A DNA stretch of 64,000 nt from Neurospora tetrasperma FGSC 2508 (Eukaryota > Ascomycota > Sordariomycetes > Sordariales > Sordariaceae): positions 3,444,586-3,508,585 of the forward strand of contig NW_009799104.1 of assembly GCF_000213175.1 (NCBI RefSeq), read 5' to 3'. The translations under genes and the position numbers were made by a program. Below the pieces are notes generated by a model. The model was given only the letters and a program-made list of their open reading frames with translations, did not search any database and had not been told where the DNA came from. Shown piece after piece: positions 46,610-55,991 of this stretch. The first letter of the stretch is position 1. Each line of letters begins with the position of its first letter.

Positions 46610-47346
46610 CAATTCCCGGCGTTTAAACACGCCTTTCTTTTTGCACTTTTTTCTGTTTATGTCAACGTTGTGACCGCTGTCATTCATATCGTGGATTTTT
46701 CTTTTTTAAATGGTATTCCACCAATGGCGGTTTCGAGGCATGGTAATGGCTTCAGGTCACTGTTCAGGATTGCCGCTTGGTCCAAGCGTCAAGCGATGCT
46801 TATTCCCACTGACACGAATATCAAGGACTCACTTTCCGTTCATCGTTCCTTGTCAATGGACTTCTTTTTCCCCAATCTGAGCGAACATGGTGATGAGTAT
46901 TGGATATCGATGTCTGAAAAGAGCCCCCCCCGCCTTGAAGTTCCATCGTGGTAGTATTCAAACCTGGGCTGGCCATCCATTCTTCCTTTCTCCAACTAAG
47001 ATGCCAGTCAAGCAATTCCCAAAGTCCTTATTCCCGACTCTTCAACATTCTCCTCACCAACTTGCCCCCATATACCAAAACTCTGACAATGTTGATTGGC
47101 CGCTGCTAAGCCAACACGATCGCCATTTACTGTCACCTGGCATGCATTGATGGTGGCTTTAACACGACCAACCAGGCCTGGACATCGGTCGCTGTTCAAC
47201 TGCCGGCCTGTCCTACATAACATTTCGGCGATCCCCCAAAACTTCCGATATCTGCGACAGAAGCAGGAGATGATGGAGATTGGCCAATAAATCCGAACAC
47301 GAAGTGCATGTGCACCACCAAGAAAAGAAGCTTAAATGCATCGCGC
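46610..47346. other. Intergenic, no gene seen
   Basis: 3' flank of tRNA-Lys and distal promoter of the dehydrogenase gene. Confidence 0.5.
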
Positions 47347-47353
47347 TATAAAG
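47347..47353 (+). promoter_or_regulatory. TATA box of the dehydrogenase gene
   Basis: TATAAAG in CGCGCTATAAAGAGC, about 240 bp upstream of the ATG. Confidence 0.45.
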
Positions 47354-47587
47354 AGCAGCCACTGCAAGCTACATAAACTGGGAACTGGAACAGTTGACTT
47401 GGAATCCGTTCACAACCATTCATGAGCTGCTTAAGCTCTCAAACCTCCATCCACACAACATCATCGATTGTTTGGTGAACTGAAATGCGACTTTGAACTC
47501 GACGGTGACAGAACAAACAACATCGACTCAAAAGACAGATCTCCAAGGACATCTTCTGTATCGAATTCACCAAGATCTACCGTCAAA

Positions 47588-48622
47588 ATGACTTCCGGAA
47601 CCCCCATGTCAAACCTCGCCGTGAACAACTTGTTCAATGTCAACGGCATCGTTGCAGTCATCACCGGAGGCGGAACAGGTGAACCTCTTTGACGTTCGCC
47701 TTCGTCCATTGGCTAACCATTCCATTTCCTAGGCATTGGCCTTATGATGGCCAGAGCCCTTGCCGCCAATGGTGCTAAGCGAGTCTACATCCTCGGTCGT
47801 CGTGCCGATGTCCTTTCCGCCGCCGTCCGAGCTAACCCCGAGGGAGGCATCATCGTCGCCATCATCTGCGATGTCACTGATAAGGACGCCCTCCAAAAGT
47901 GCGTCGACAAGATCACGAACGATGTCGGCTACATCAATCTCTTCGTCGCCAACTCGGGCGTCCTGGGTCCTGCCAACAAGTGGGACACCAGCCTCCCTCT
48001 CTCCGAAGTCCGCAAGAACCTGTTCACCAACTACCAGATGGAGGAGATGACCAGTGCCCTTCACACCAACGTCACTGGCGCATTCTTTTCGATGGTCGCC
48101 TTCCTTGAGCTGCTGGAGGCGGGCAACAAGAACGCTGTTGAAAAGGGAGGGTTTGGCAAGCCGGTGGTAGCCGGGAGTAATGTCCCGTCTGTTCAAAGCC
48201 AGATCATCGTGACGGCTAGTATTGCGGGATTCAGTCGGAAAACGGTATCGACGCCGGCATATGGAAGTAGCAAGGCTGCGATGATCTATTTAACCAAGCA
48301 AGCCAGTTCTGCCTTGGCTCCCTATGGCATTCGGGCGAATGCGTTGGCTCCGGGGTGTAAGTTGCGGTCTCTCCGCATATTGGCCGACGTTAACAAAATT
48401 ACAGTGTTCCCTTCCGAGCTCGCCGCCGGACTTATCGGTAACCGTGATCCTGGGACCGAGTCGTTCGAAAGCCCGCATTTCATCCCGGTTAGGAAGTTTG
48501 GTGGCGAGGAAGAGATGGCTGGAACCGTCCTGTATCTGGCAAGCCGTGCCGGAAGCTTCTGCAATGGTCTGATTCTTGTTAACGATGGTGGGCGGTTGTC
48601 GGTTATGCCGTCCTCGTACTGA
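47588..48622 (+). CDS. Short-chain dehydrogenase/reductase
   Basis: Exons 47588-47678, 47733-48356 and 48405-48622, about 310 residues. The first intron splits the cofactor motif, giving ITGGGTGIGLMMARAL (TGxxxGxG). The second intron is only 48 nt, a multiple of three and free of stops; removing it gives NALAPGLFPSELAAGLIG, the usual SDR sequence. The classical catalytic set is present: Ser in VTASIAGF, Tyr207 and Lys211 in AYGSSKAA, and NSGV in place of NNAG. The Arg residues after the glycine motif (LGRR) suggest NADP(H) (inference). The substrate is unknown. The C-terminus LILVNDGGRLSVMPSSY is normal. Convergent with the cystathionine gamma-synthase-like gene. Confidence 0.93.
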
Positions 48623-49073
48623 GGTAAGGTTACTGTTCGGTACACTGTTCTGACGAGGACCGGAGAGGGTATGCATAGGGGATATGTGTCAAAGAAAAGT
48701 GATTGTGGAAAATGATTTTTCTTATTGCTTAACCCTTCAACTCAGGATTGGAAAGATGGGCGGGAACTTTAAATACTAGTTTATACGTGGTTGGTTCGGA
48801 TTTTCCTCCCGAAGTATCTGATCCCCCGGAGGGATTAGATACCGGGCTGAATCCCCGAAGTACCTGATCCCTGATTAGATACTTCAACAATATGATTATG
48901 GACGAAAGGGACAATGCCTTACTCGAAAGGCCCGTATCAAGGGTAATAGAGGGTATCTGTTATTAATCCATCCAGTAGTCCACAGTCCCAATCACACGCC
49001 AGTCAACGTCAAGTACAGTCTTACTAAGCATCAACCTTCCCTTTCATCTCCTGCAGGCCTCCCTCTTCAACCA
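48623..49073. other. Intergenic between convergent genes
   Basis: Holds two neighbouring hairpins described separately; no gene. Confidence 0.5.
48808..48886. repeat. Twin related hairpins between convergent genes
   Basis: The first hairpin pairs GTATCTGATCCC with GGGATTAGATAC. The second pairs GAAGTACCTGATC with GATTAGATACTTC. Each has one or two mismatches, and both are built on the same CCCGAAGTA-CTGATCCC unit, so they look like a duplicated palindrome. They could act at 3' ends or be remains of a short palindromic element. Confidence 0.5.
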
Positions 49074-51134
49074 TCACTCGTCACACTCCCCAGCCGCCTT
49101 CAATGCCCTGCTCACCCTCTCTCCCAACCACTCCTTGTCCTCCAGCCCGACACTAATCCTCACCAGATCCTCCACCACCCCGAACTCGGCTGCCCACTCC
49201 AGCTCTCGATAATGCGCTAACAGCGTATACGCGCAACACAGCGTAAAGTTCGTTCCCAAACTCGGCCCCTTGGCCACCGCCATGGCGTCATAGAATGCTC
49301 TGGCCTTGGCGGGGGTCAGGAATTTGATGGAGACTAGGAAGCCATACCCGCCTTCTTCTTCTGGACTCTCATCGGTAGGTTTGACCCGAAACTGCTCGTA
49401 GTCATCGGTAGGTTTGACCCGAAACTGCTCGTAGATATCTTCTGTCGGTGACCCTTTGGGATAATAGACTTCTTGCACGCTGGTATGTGGTCGAAGTAAG
49501 TTGTGTACTAGCCATTCGGCATTGGCGCTAGCTTTGCGTACGCGGTGGACGAAATTTCGACTGTTTCGTTCCATGACTGCGATATCGGCTAGGAACCAAG
49601 CTCGTTCTTCCTCCCTTCTTTGGGCCCCTTGTTCCTTGGGGGTAATTTCACTCCTTGCCTCCTCTGTTCTTTGCGCCCCTTGTACCTTGGGGGTAATTTC
49701 ACCCTTTATCTCTCTCTTTCCCCTAACCCCTTCTATCTCGCCGTTCAGACCAGCCGCATACCCCGAATCTCTCTTCTTCTCTCCCCCAGCTCCTATCCCT
49801 TCCATCCCCCCATTTGTATCCCCCCCCTCCAACATCTCCTTCAAAACCTTATACCTCCCCCCTTCCGCCCGCGGATTCAAAACCAGACACCCCCCCATAA
49901 CATCACACCCCCCACTCACCATCTTCGTCATACTGCTCACCACAGCATCACATTTCCCCAAAACATTCACGTTCGCTCCCGTACCTCCAACAGTATCATC
50001 CACCACCAATGCGAACCCATATCGTCTCGAAAGCTTATAAAGACCAGAAACATCAGGTGATTGCATCAGTGGATTCCCGGGGAATTCTGTCACCAATAGA
50101 TCGATTTGCAGGTCGCCCTCCAGGGACTCCGAAAGGGAGGAAAGGGGTGTTGAGTAGGGAAAGAGGTGCAGAGAGAAGCCGAGGAGGGAGGAGAGGAGTT
50201 TGAGGGTGTCGACGTAGAGGAAGCCGAAGAGAGCTACGGAGGGGATACGGGGGGGATCTGAGGGGTTGGGGGTGGAACTGGGGGTGGACAAAACAAGGGA
50301 TTTGATAGCGGTGGAGAGGGCGGCTATAGAGGACATGCCTGTAGGGTAGAGAAAGATGTCGGAGGGGGAGACGGGCAAAAAGGGGGTGGAGTAGCTTTTT
50401 GCGAGGTGGGTGCGGAGTAAGGAGAGGGCGGCGGTAGTGGTGGTTTCGTCGAAGGTAATTGGGGTTGGAGGTTCAGGTAGGTGGTCTGAACTGGTGGGGG
50501 GAGTGGACTGAAAAAAAGGGGCGCATTCCATCCAGTAAGTCGCGCGTCGACTGGAGATGCCAAAGCCGGTGTGTTGCCAGAAGGATTTAGCAGAGGGAAA
50601 CATGTCGACGGGGTAGGGAACGAGGAAGATGTCTTCTTGGCCGAGGGGTGGTAGTGGTTGAGCTTTTATTGTAATCGGTAGATGTTCATGCTCGCGAACA
50701 GGAGTGATGGTGCCGTCCCAGTGGGCGATGAGGATGGGGAAGGTGACTTTCGAGGAATTGGGGTCGACCTTCTGGCGGAAGAATTGGCGACACATGAGCG
50801 CGTGGTGGCCTGTCGAAACGATCAAGGCATGCTTGTCTTTGCGGGTGAAGTGCTCGAGAAGACGGTCGGCTAGGCGTTCGATTACTCGCGGGATGAAGAA
50901 GCGCGGGTAGCCTGTTTTCATGGTGTCTACTACGCGGGGGTCTCGCTTTGCCCAGCCGAGTGTGTCTTCCCATGTTGGGAGGTGGACGCTTATTCCCTGT
51001 GTAAAAAAATGGTCAGTTTGTTCAATAAATAGAAGCGAGTTGACTTGCGAGCGACTTACATGGGGATTTCCAGGAGGAAGAGGCTCCCCAAGCTTGAGGA
51101 GTTCAGGATGTTCGATGATGCCTTTTTCGCCCAT
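49074..51134 (-). CDS. Cystathionine gamma-synthase-like PLP enzyme
   Basis: Exons 51134-51060 and 50996-49074, phase-0 intron (GTAAGT...ACACAG), about 665 residues. The ATG at 51134 (MGEKGIIEHPELLKLGEPLPPG) is preferred over the open frame upstream. N-terminal block GISVHLPTWEDTLGWAKRDPRV and GYPRFFI match fungal cystathionine gamma-synthases. The PLP fold follows, with YPTGMSSIAAL near residue 242, LVVDDTVGG, and the Schiff-base lysine 383 in SSMTKMVSGG. This class joins an activated homoserine with cysteine in transsulfuration. Between the large and small subdomains, about residues 410-490, lies a low-complexity stretch (EITPK-QGAQR occurs twice). A 10-residue duplication (YEQFRVKPTD twice) lies further on. 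The variable insert is unusual and raises the chance of a specialised paralogue. Confidence 0.88.
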   Translation of the reverse strand: MGEKGIIEHPELLKLGEPLPPGNPHVSRSQVNSLLFIEQTDHFFTQGISVHLPTWEDTLGWAKRDPRVVDTMKTGYPRFFIPRVIERLADRLLEHFTRKDKHALIVSTGHHALMCRQFFRQKVDPNSSKVTFPILIAHWDGTITPVREHEHLPITIKAQPLPPLGQEDIFLVPYPVDMFPSAKSFWQHTGFGISSRRATYWMECAPFFQSTPPTSSDHLPEPPTPITFDETTTTAALSLLRTHLAKSYSTPFLPVSPSDIFLYPTGMSSIAALSTAIKSLVLSTPSSTPNPSDPPRIPSVALFGFLYVDTLKLLSSLLGFSLHLFPYSTPLSSLSESLEGDLQIDLLVTEFPGNPLMQSPDVSGLYKLSRRYGFALVVDDTVGGTGANVNVLGKCDAVVSSMTKMVSGGCDVMGGCLVLNPRAEGGRYKVLKEMLEGGDTNGGMEGIGAGGEKKRDSGYAAGLNGEIEGVRGKREIKGEITPKVQGAQRTEEARSEITPKEQGAQRREEERAWFLADIAVMERNSRNFVHRVRKASANAEWLVHNLLRPHTSVQEVYYPKGSPTEDIYEQFRVKPTDDYEQFRVKPTDESPEEEGGYGFLVSIKFLTPAKARAFYDAMAVAKGPSLGTNFTLCCAYTLLAHYRELEWAAEFGVVEDLVRISVGLEDKEWLGERVSRALKAAGECDE

Positions 51135-52146
51135 CTTTACCGCAGTCACTGGTATATACCGTATATGTCGTCGTCGCACAATCAAAGGGGAAAATCCCCG
51201 ATCTTATATGGCCACCGCGAATGTCACAAAAGGCGGTGATGCGTGTCAGCTAGCCACTTTCAGCCAATATCCCAGCGCCCGAAAAAGCAAGGCGACACAA
51301 TCATTGACCCCTTGAAGTTCGTCGGAGTGGAGCACCGATCGCCGAGCTGAAGATGTGCCAAGCACCGAAAAGACGCTGGAGTGTTGCTGTGTTGGATTGA
51401 TGTGGCAGTGGAGAATGCTGATGTCATGTCTCATGTGTTGGGAAGAACTGGTGGAAAAGTGCGACAGAGAGAGGACATGGACGGAGAGGGCCAAAGCACA
51501 CTCTACTTTACACGTGCTTTCAAGTTGGACAAGAAGGAATGGGTGGTTGAGTGTTGCTGGTCGGTGTTGTGCATCATGGGCGTTTTTTAGGGATTGGAGT
51601 GCTCCGTTTGTCGATCGTTGTATAAAAGACCTAAACATGGGTTTTAGCGCGAATGAATACCTACTTTCCTCTTGGGGAGTACAAGAATTGTGCATTGTGT
51701 AAGTATATAGACGTATCGTGAGCCGGAATGATACAGTGGAGTGGTGCAATGTAATGTATCCTTGTCGATGGAGCCATACCACGCCAAGACCAGCACCCCT
51801 AACGCAGATCACCGGGGGGAATCGCTTCCGAGCATGCATACCCCTGATTCACGACAGCCCCAGAATTATGTCAAAAACAACGTCAAATTTCCCATTTCAG
51901 GCCATAAAGACATTTCCAACCTCTTTCGCAATGTATACCCGTGCTCTCCTTTTTCCCAAACCGTTAGCCACAACTTCCCACGTTCCATACAATTGCATAA
52001 AGTCAGTCATTACCAAATCCCCGGTTTTTCCTCCAACAGACCGACTCCATCATCACCAAGTGCCAACCATAGACGCAAGACTATATTAAAGCCAAACCCA
52101 ACGCTTACCACACAGCACTGTAAAATACCCTTGAGCCTCTCCAAAA
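51135..52146. other. Intergenic, no gene seen
   Basis: Upstream of the cystathionine gamma-synthase-like gene and of the small ORF that follows. Only shadow frames. Confidence 0.5.
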
Positions 52147-52383
52147 ATGAGCAACATCTTCTTCTGGCTACCCATGGAAGACCAGGCCAAAGTTTACGCT
52201 ATGATGTGGCCCGGGAACTGGAAGAAGAAAAAGAAGGAGAAGAAGAATTCCTCCTCATCGGCGTCCCAGAGCAAGGACGCATCTGGCTCTGGACAAAAGA
52301 AGAAGGCGAGTAGTAGTAGTAGCGGCAGCAAGGATGGAAAGATGGAGACTGAGGTCGAGACGGTGGAGTACAAGGATACGTAG
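52147..52383 (+). CDS. Possible small Lys/Ser-rich protein
   Basis: A 78-codon ORF with a good start context (AAAAATGAG). The hydrophobic, aromatic start MSNIFFWLPMEDQAKVYAMM is followed by WKKKKKEKK and a Ser/Lys tail (KKKASSSSSGSKDGK). No family is recognised. The N-terminus could be a short amphipathic or membrane-surface helix. No intron or TATA is obvious, so this may or may not be expressed. Confidence 0.35.
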   Translation: MSNIFFWLPMEDQAKVYAMMWPGNWKKKKKEKKNSSSSASQSKDASGSGQKKKASSSSSGSKDGKMETEVETVEYKDT

Positions 52384-52664
52384 GTAGTGGTGAGAAGTGA
52401 AGGGCTGATGGAATTGGAAAGTGATGTATAATCGGAAGGTGCAAAAATGTTGGGTTGTGCAGAGTCATAGGCGCGGTAATTTGAAGGGAAATGCCATGGT
52501 TCAGTTGGTTTGGTAGAGAGAAAAAAAGGGAAAGGTCGTGTTGGGAAGGTATGTCTTGTTTATGGTGGACATTGAATGTTCGTTGTGACTGCTGTGAGAG
52601 CGACCGCACGTGCTAGGGGGTTAATAAGTCGAGAGTTCTGTCCAAGATCTCAACAAACAAAATT

Positions 52665-52927
52665 GGTCCAGTGGTCGAGCGGTGGGTTGCGCAAAGGGCG
52701 TAACTCGCGGGGCTACAGGCGGGACGGTGGAGCGAGGACGACTCCCTGGTACGGACGCCTCGGACAGGCCTGGAAACAGGCCTGGAATTGGTAGTGCTGG
52801 GTTCCGTAGCCTGTAGTAGTGCTGTAGCTGGCGCCTTCCGGCTGTGTCAAATAGGGCTCTTCTACTCCCTTCCAGTTTGCAGTCACGTCCCGAGTTCGAT
52901 TCCTGGTCCTCAATTCTTTTTTTTTTT
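52665..52927 (+). repeat. tRNA-like SINE, copy E
   Basis: Starts GGTCCAG directly before box A TGGTCGAGCGG. It contains GTAGCTGGCGCCTTCCGGCT and CTCCCTTCCAG, box B GAGTTCGATTCC, then CTGGTCC, which pairs with the 5' heptamer at six of seven positions, and a T-run. TCAACA lies at 52650-52655. Confidence 0.87.
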
Positions 52928-53950
52928 CTTTTTAGCTCTTTCTACACGTTTTTCTGCCGGTCACCCGATGGGGAAGGAGGCGGCTAGATTAATAGTTATT
53001 AAACCCACCCAATTCTGTCTGTCTTCCTTCTCTCCAACGGAACGGGTACTCCTCTTCTCACCTTGTGTGATTCGAATATTAGTTCCGTCTGTCTATTTGT
53101 CTTCTGGTAACTTGACAGTGGCTTTATTCCGAGCTACGTAGCGATGCGAGAAGAGATTCTTGAACGTGCCGGTCGTGACCGAATACTTCTTCGTTTTGCA
53201 CTATCTGTTCAAGAAGACCTCTCTTCCATGCTGTGTGTCCTTCGTTGCGACAGAAATAGCACCTTACAACAATGACTAGCGCTCAAAACAAAGCTTCTTT
53301 ACAACGCCTTCAAGCTTTCACATCGCCAACATCAACCAAGATCCCACTTCAGCTAGCCGCCTTCATGGAGATTGTCTGACTCGGGACTGTAGCCTTGCGG
53401 TGGCAGAATGCCATAGGTTCGGTGCCATGACAATTGACATGTGGTGCTGGGACACCGTGTCGGTACTTGTCATTGTCACAAGGTAAATCCTTAGACGTGA
53501 CATGGTTGTCCTGGCCTATATAGTAATGCATTCCAATGTTCGTTGGCAAGCGAACATCGTCCTTCCTTTTGGAAAGGTTTGGCTCGGCGGTCAAATGCAT
53601 TACCGCCCCGTCACATCTTGAACCCAGTAGTTAAACTCGCGCGATGGGAAGGTCTCGAAATATCAACTGTATAGCGCAGCTGGGCTTATACGTAGAGTTG
53701 GTGATAAGGATTATAATAGTGCGCACGGGAAAGTTACATTCAGGGACAAATTGAAGTCGACGCCGACCGACGAGTGAATGGTTCTCACTATCCACAAGTG
53801 CACTCGGGAACGATGCCTCCTCGGGATCGGTAAGCTGAGTGTTAATAAAATGTCAATTGCAGACATATCACCATATAAGATAGCGACATGCGGGTCTTCT
53901 GAGGGAGCTAATAGACCGCAAGTTCAGACTGGGTATTCAACACATCCAAC
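52928..53950. other. Intergenic between SINE copies
   Basis: No gene is supported between copies E and F; an 83-codon minus-strand frame at 53349-53600 has no recognisable features. Confidence 0.45.
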
Positions 53951-54178
53951 GGACCGGTGGTCGAGCGGCGTGGTGCGTAGGTTGCGTATCTACGTGGGGC
54001 TACAGTGGGCCTACTAAGCTGGGACAAAGCACCTATAGGAAAAATGGACATAGGTTCGTGGGGCACTGTAGTAGTGCTGTAGCTGGCGCCTTCCGGCTGC
54101 GCAAAGTAGGGCTCTTCTACTCCCTTCCAGTTTGCAGTCACGTCCCGAGTTTGACTCCCGGTTCCCCACTCTTTTTTT
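53951..54178 (+). repeat. tRNA-like SINE, copy F
   Basis: Starts GGACCGG then box A TGGTCGAGCGG; shares the CTGGCGCCTTCCGGCTGCGC and CTCCCTTCCAG blocks. Box B is GAGTTTGACTCC. CCGGTTCC pairs with GGACCGG allowing one bulge, and T7 ends it. TCAACA lies at 53937-53942. It is the closest relative of the split copy G. Confidence 0.87.
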
Positions 54179-55197
54179 GCCCCTTTTTACTTGAGTATAA
54201 GTGAGTTAACTTCTTATTGTCGCTATTTCCCATAATGTTATGACCTTAGAGAGTTCCCGGTTGGCCTCTGCGACTCGCTATATGACACAGGAGGTTGCAC
54301 TAGTGTTGTATTACAAGGTTTGCTCAACTGTGACAATCGCCATATAAGCGTGCATCCAATGTTCTGTCTAGTGAATAGAACATTTTTCAATCTTTTGGTG
54401 GTTAGGCGATCTGGCATCGTATGCCCTTTGCGCTTTGACATGTTGGAAGCTTTCTAGTGGAATAGAACAATAGGGGTACAAAATAGGAAAATGCAGCCGT
54501 TCCCGCTGCGGCTAGGATCTCCATTTCTTCGCTTTGAGAGCTTTGTCATTCAGCCCTTCTAAAGTTAACTACGTGTCCCAAAGATTCAATGGAGATTTTC
54601 CAAAGCTTTCTCTGCCGAGGCGCGTTTGAGCACCTCCCTGAAGTAACCGGCGCGCACTGCAGGACATGGGAATTCAAGTACAGCACAAAGCACCTTATCA
54701 TCCTTGCCGACAGAAAACGCTCCCTCATCCTTCTACTCCAAAATATTTATCCTACTTAACTCAAGGCCTCATACCTTTCGATTCTAATTCAATAATTAAA
54801 TCCCATTCTTTTTCTCTTTTTCAAACATTACAGCACGACACGGAACCTAGCATTTAGTGTTGTCGATCCTGCGCAGCTTTATGGCCCCTGATGATCCGCT
54901 TTTGCACCATCTAACATCTGTAAAGAGAGCTGGAATAAAGCCTTTTCGTACCGACTTTTATCAATCCTTCCTTCCTTTGTATAATATTTGGTATGTCCTT
55001 CAAATCCTATGTTATCCCTACATCCCAGTTGATATCGTGGCAGGAGAGCTGATAAGGTTGACGTTGCCAACTCCCTCCGAAGGCATGTCGCTGTCTTATA
55101 TACCTAGTAGGTATGTTAAGACCTTCTTAATGAGCGAGTCCGGACTCTAGGTCCATGACAGGTATCGACACGGTACGTGGATTGGAATCTTAAATTC
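54179..55197. other. Intergenic, no gene seen
   Basis: AT-richer sequence with small frames only. Confidence 0.45.
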
Positions 55198-55455
55198 GAA
55201 AATGTAGCGCTGATACCGTGCTTCTTCTTCAACTGTGCTATAGCCTTCTCGGAGACAGCGACAATGTTGCCCTGCTGGAAGCGAGAAGCTAAGCGGTCCA
55301 GGAACTCCTGTCCCGTGGGCTAGTCCCAGGCGGCCGAGTAATAGGAAATTTGTCTAAGATCTTTCTGATGCTTGGAGAAATAGTGTGCGAGTACTCGGGC
55401 TTCACCACCCAGGTAGCCCATCACATGCAGAAAGGAGCTTGGTCTTTTTTCGTCC
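55198..55455 (-). pseudogene. Protein-coding fragment, unknown origin
   Basis: One minus-strand frame reads with protein-like composition over about 80 codons (VMGYLGGEARVLAHYFSKHQ, then FLDRLASRFQQGNIVAVSEK and AIAQLKKKHGISA), interrupted once. There is no start, intron or recognisable domain, and it is flanked by repeats. It looks like a gene or element remnant. Confidence 0.4.
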
Positions 55456-55535
55456 GTGAAGTTGTGGCTGTCGTCGTCGATCAAGATCGGGAAGGGGAAT
55501 AACATAGAAAAAGATAGAAGAAGAATATAAAGAGC

Positions 55536-55722
55536 AAAAAAAAGAGTTGAGGACCGGGAATCGAAATCGGGACGTGACTGCAAACTGGAAGGGAGTAGAA
55601 GAGCCCTACTTTGCGCAGCCGGAAGGCGCCAGCCACAGCACTACCACAGCGCCCTGTGAACGCTATCTCGGCAGGACTTGGGGGTGTTTGGAGAAGATGC
55701 CCGCTGTCAAAGATAGGTGCTG
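55536..55722 (-). repeat. tRNA-like SINE, copy G, 3' half
   Basis: Minus-strand 3' part of a SINE: CTGGCGCCTTCCGGCTGCGC, CTCCCTTCCAG, box B TTTCGATTCCCGG, CCGGTCC and a T8 run (55543-55536). The half ends at 55718-55722 with TGCTG, the target duplication of the LTR element. The other half is at 63202-63282. Confidence 0.88.
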
Positions 55723-55991
55723 TGTGACGAACCGTTACGAGCACAAGAGTATATCGCTGGGATGGACAACGGTAGTAGTAGCTGAAAGGTACTGATCGAT
55801 TGTAGAAGCTATTGCTTGCTGAAGAGCTATGATAACGAAGGCCGGGAGGCCTTCTTATATACTGGCTTTCAGCCGGTCCCGTGGTTCCGTTATTTCGGGA
55901 CCTCGGGTCCGTCCCGTGGTCCCGTTATCCCGGGACCCCGGGACCCTCCTGATTGGTTAATCTATTTAAGCTTGTTGGTTGGATCGTAATA
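55723..55991 (-). repeat. LTR (3' LTR of the Gypsy-type fossil)
   Basis: 269 bp, same length as the right LTR. It differs from it at roughly twenty sites, essentially all transitions, and is the less AT-shifted of the two. It contains GC-rich short palindromes (CCCGGGACCCCGGG). Confidence 0.92.
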
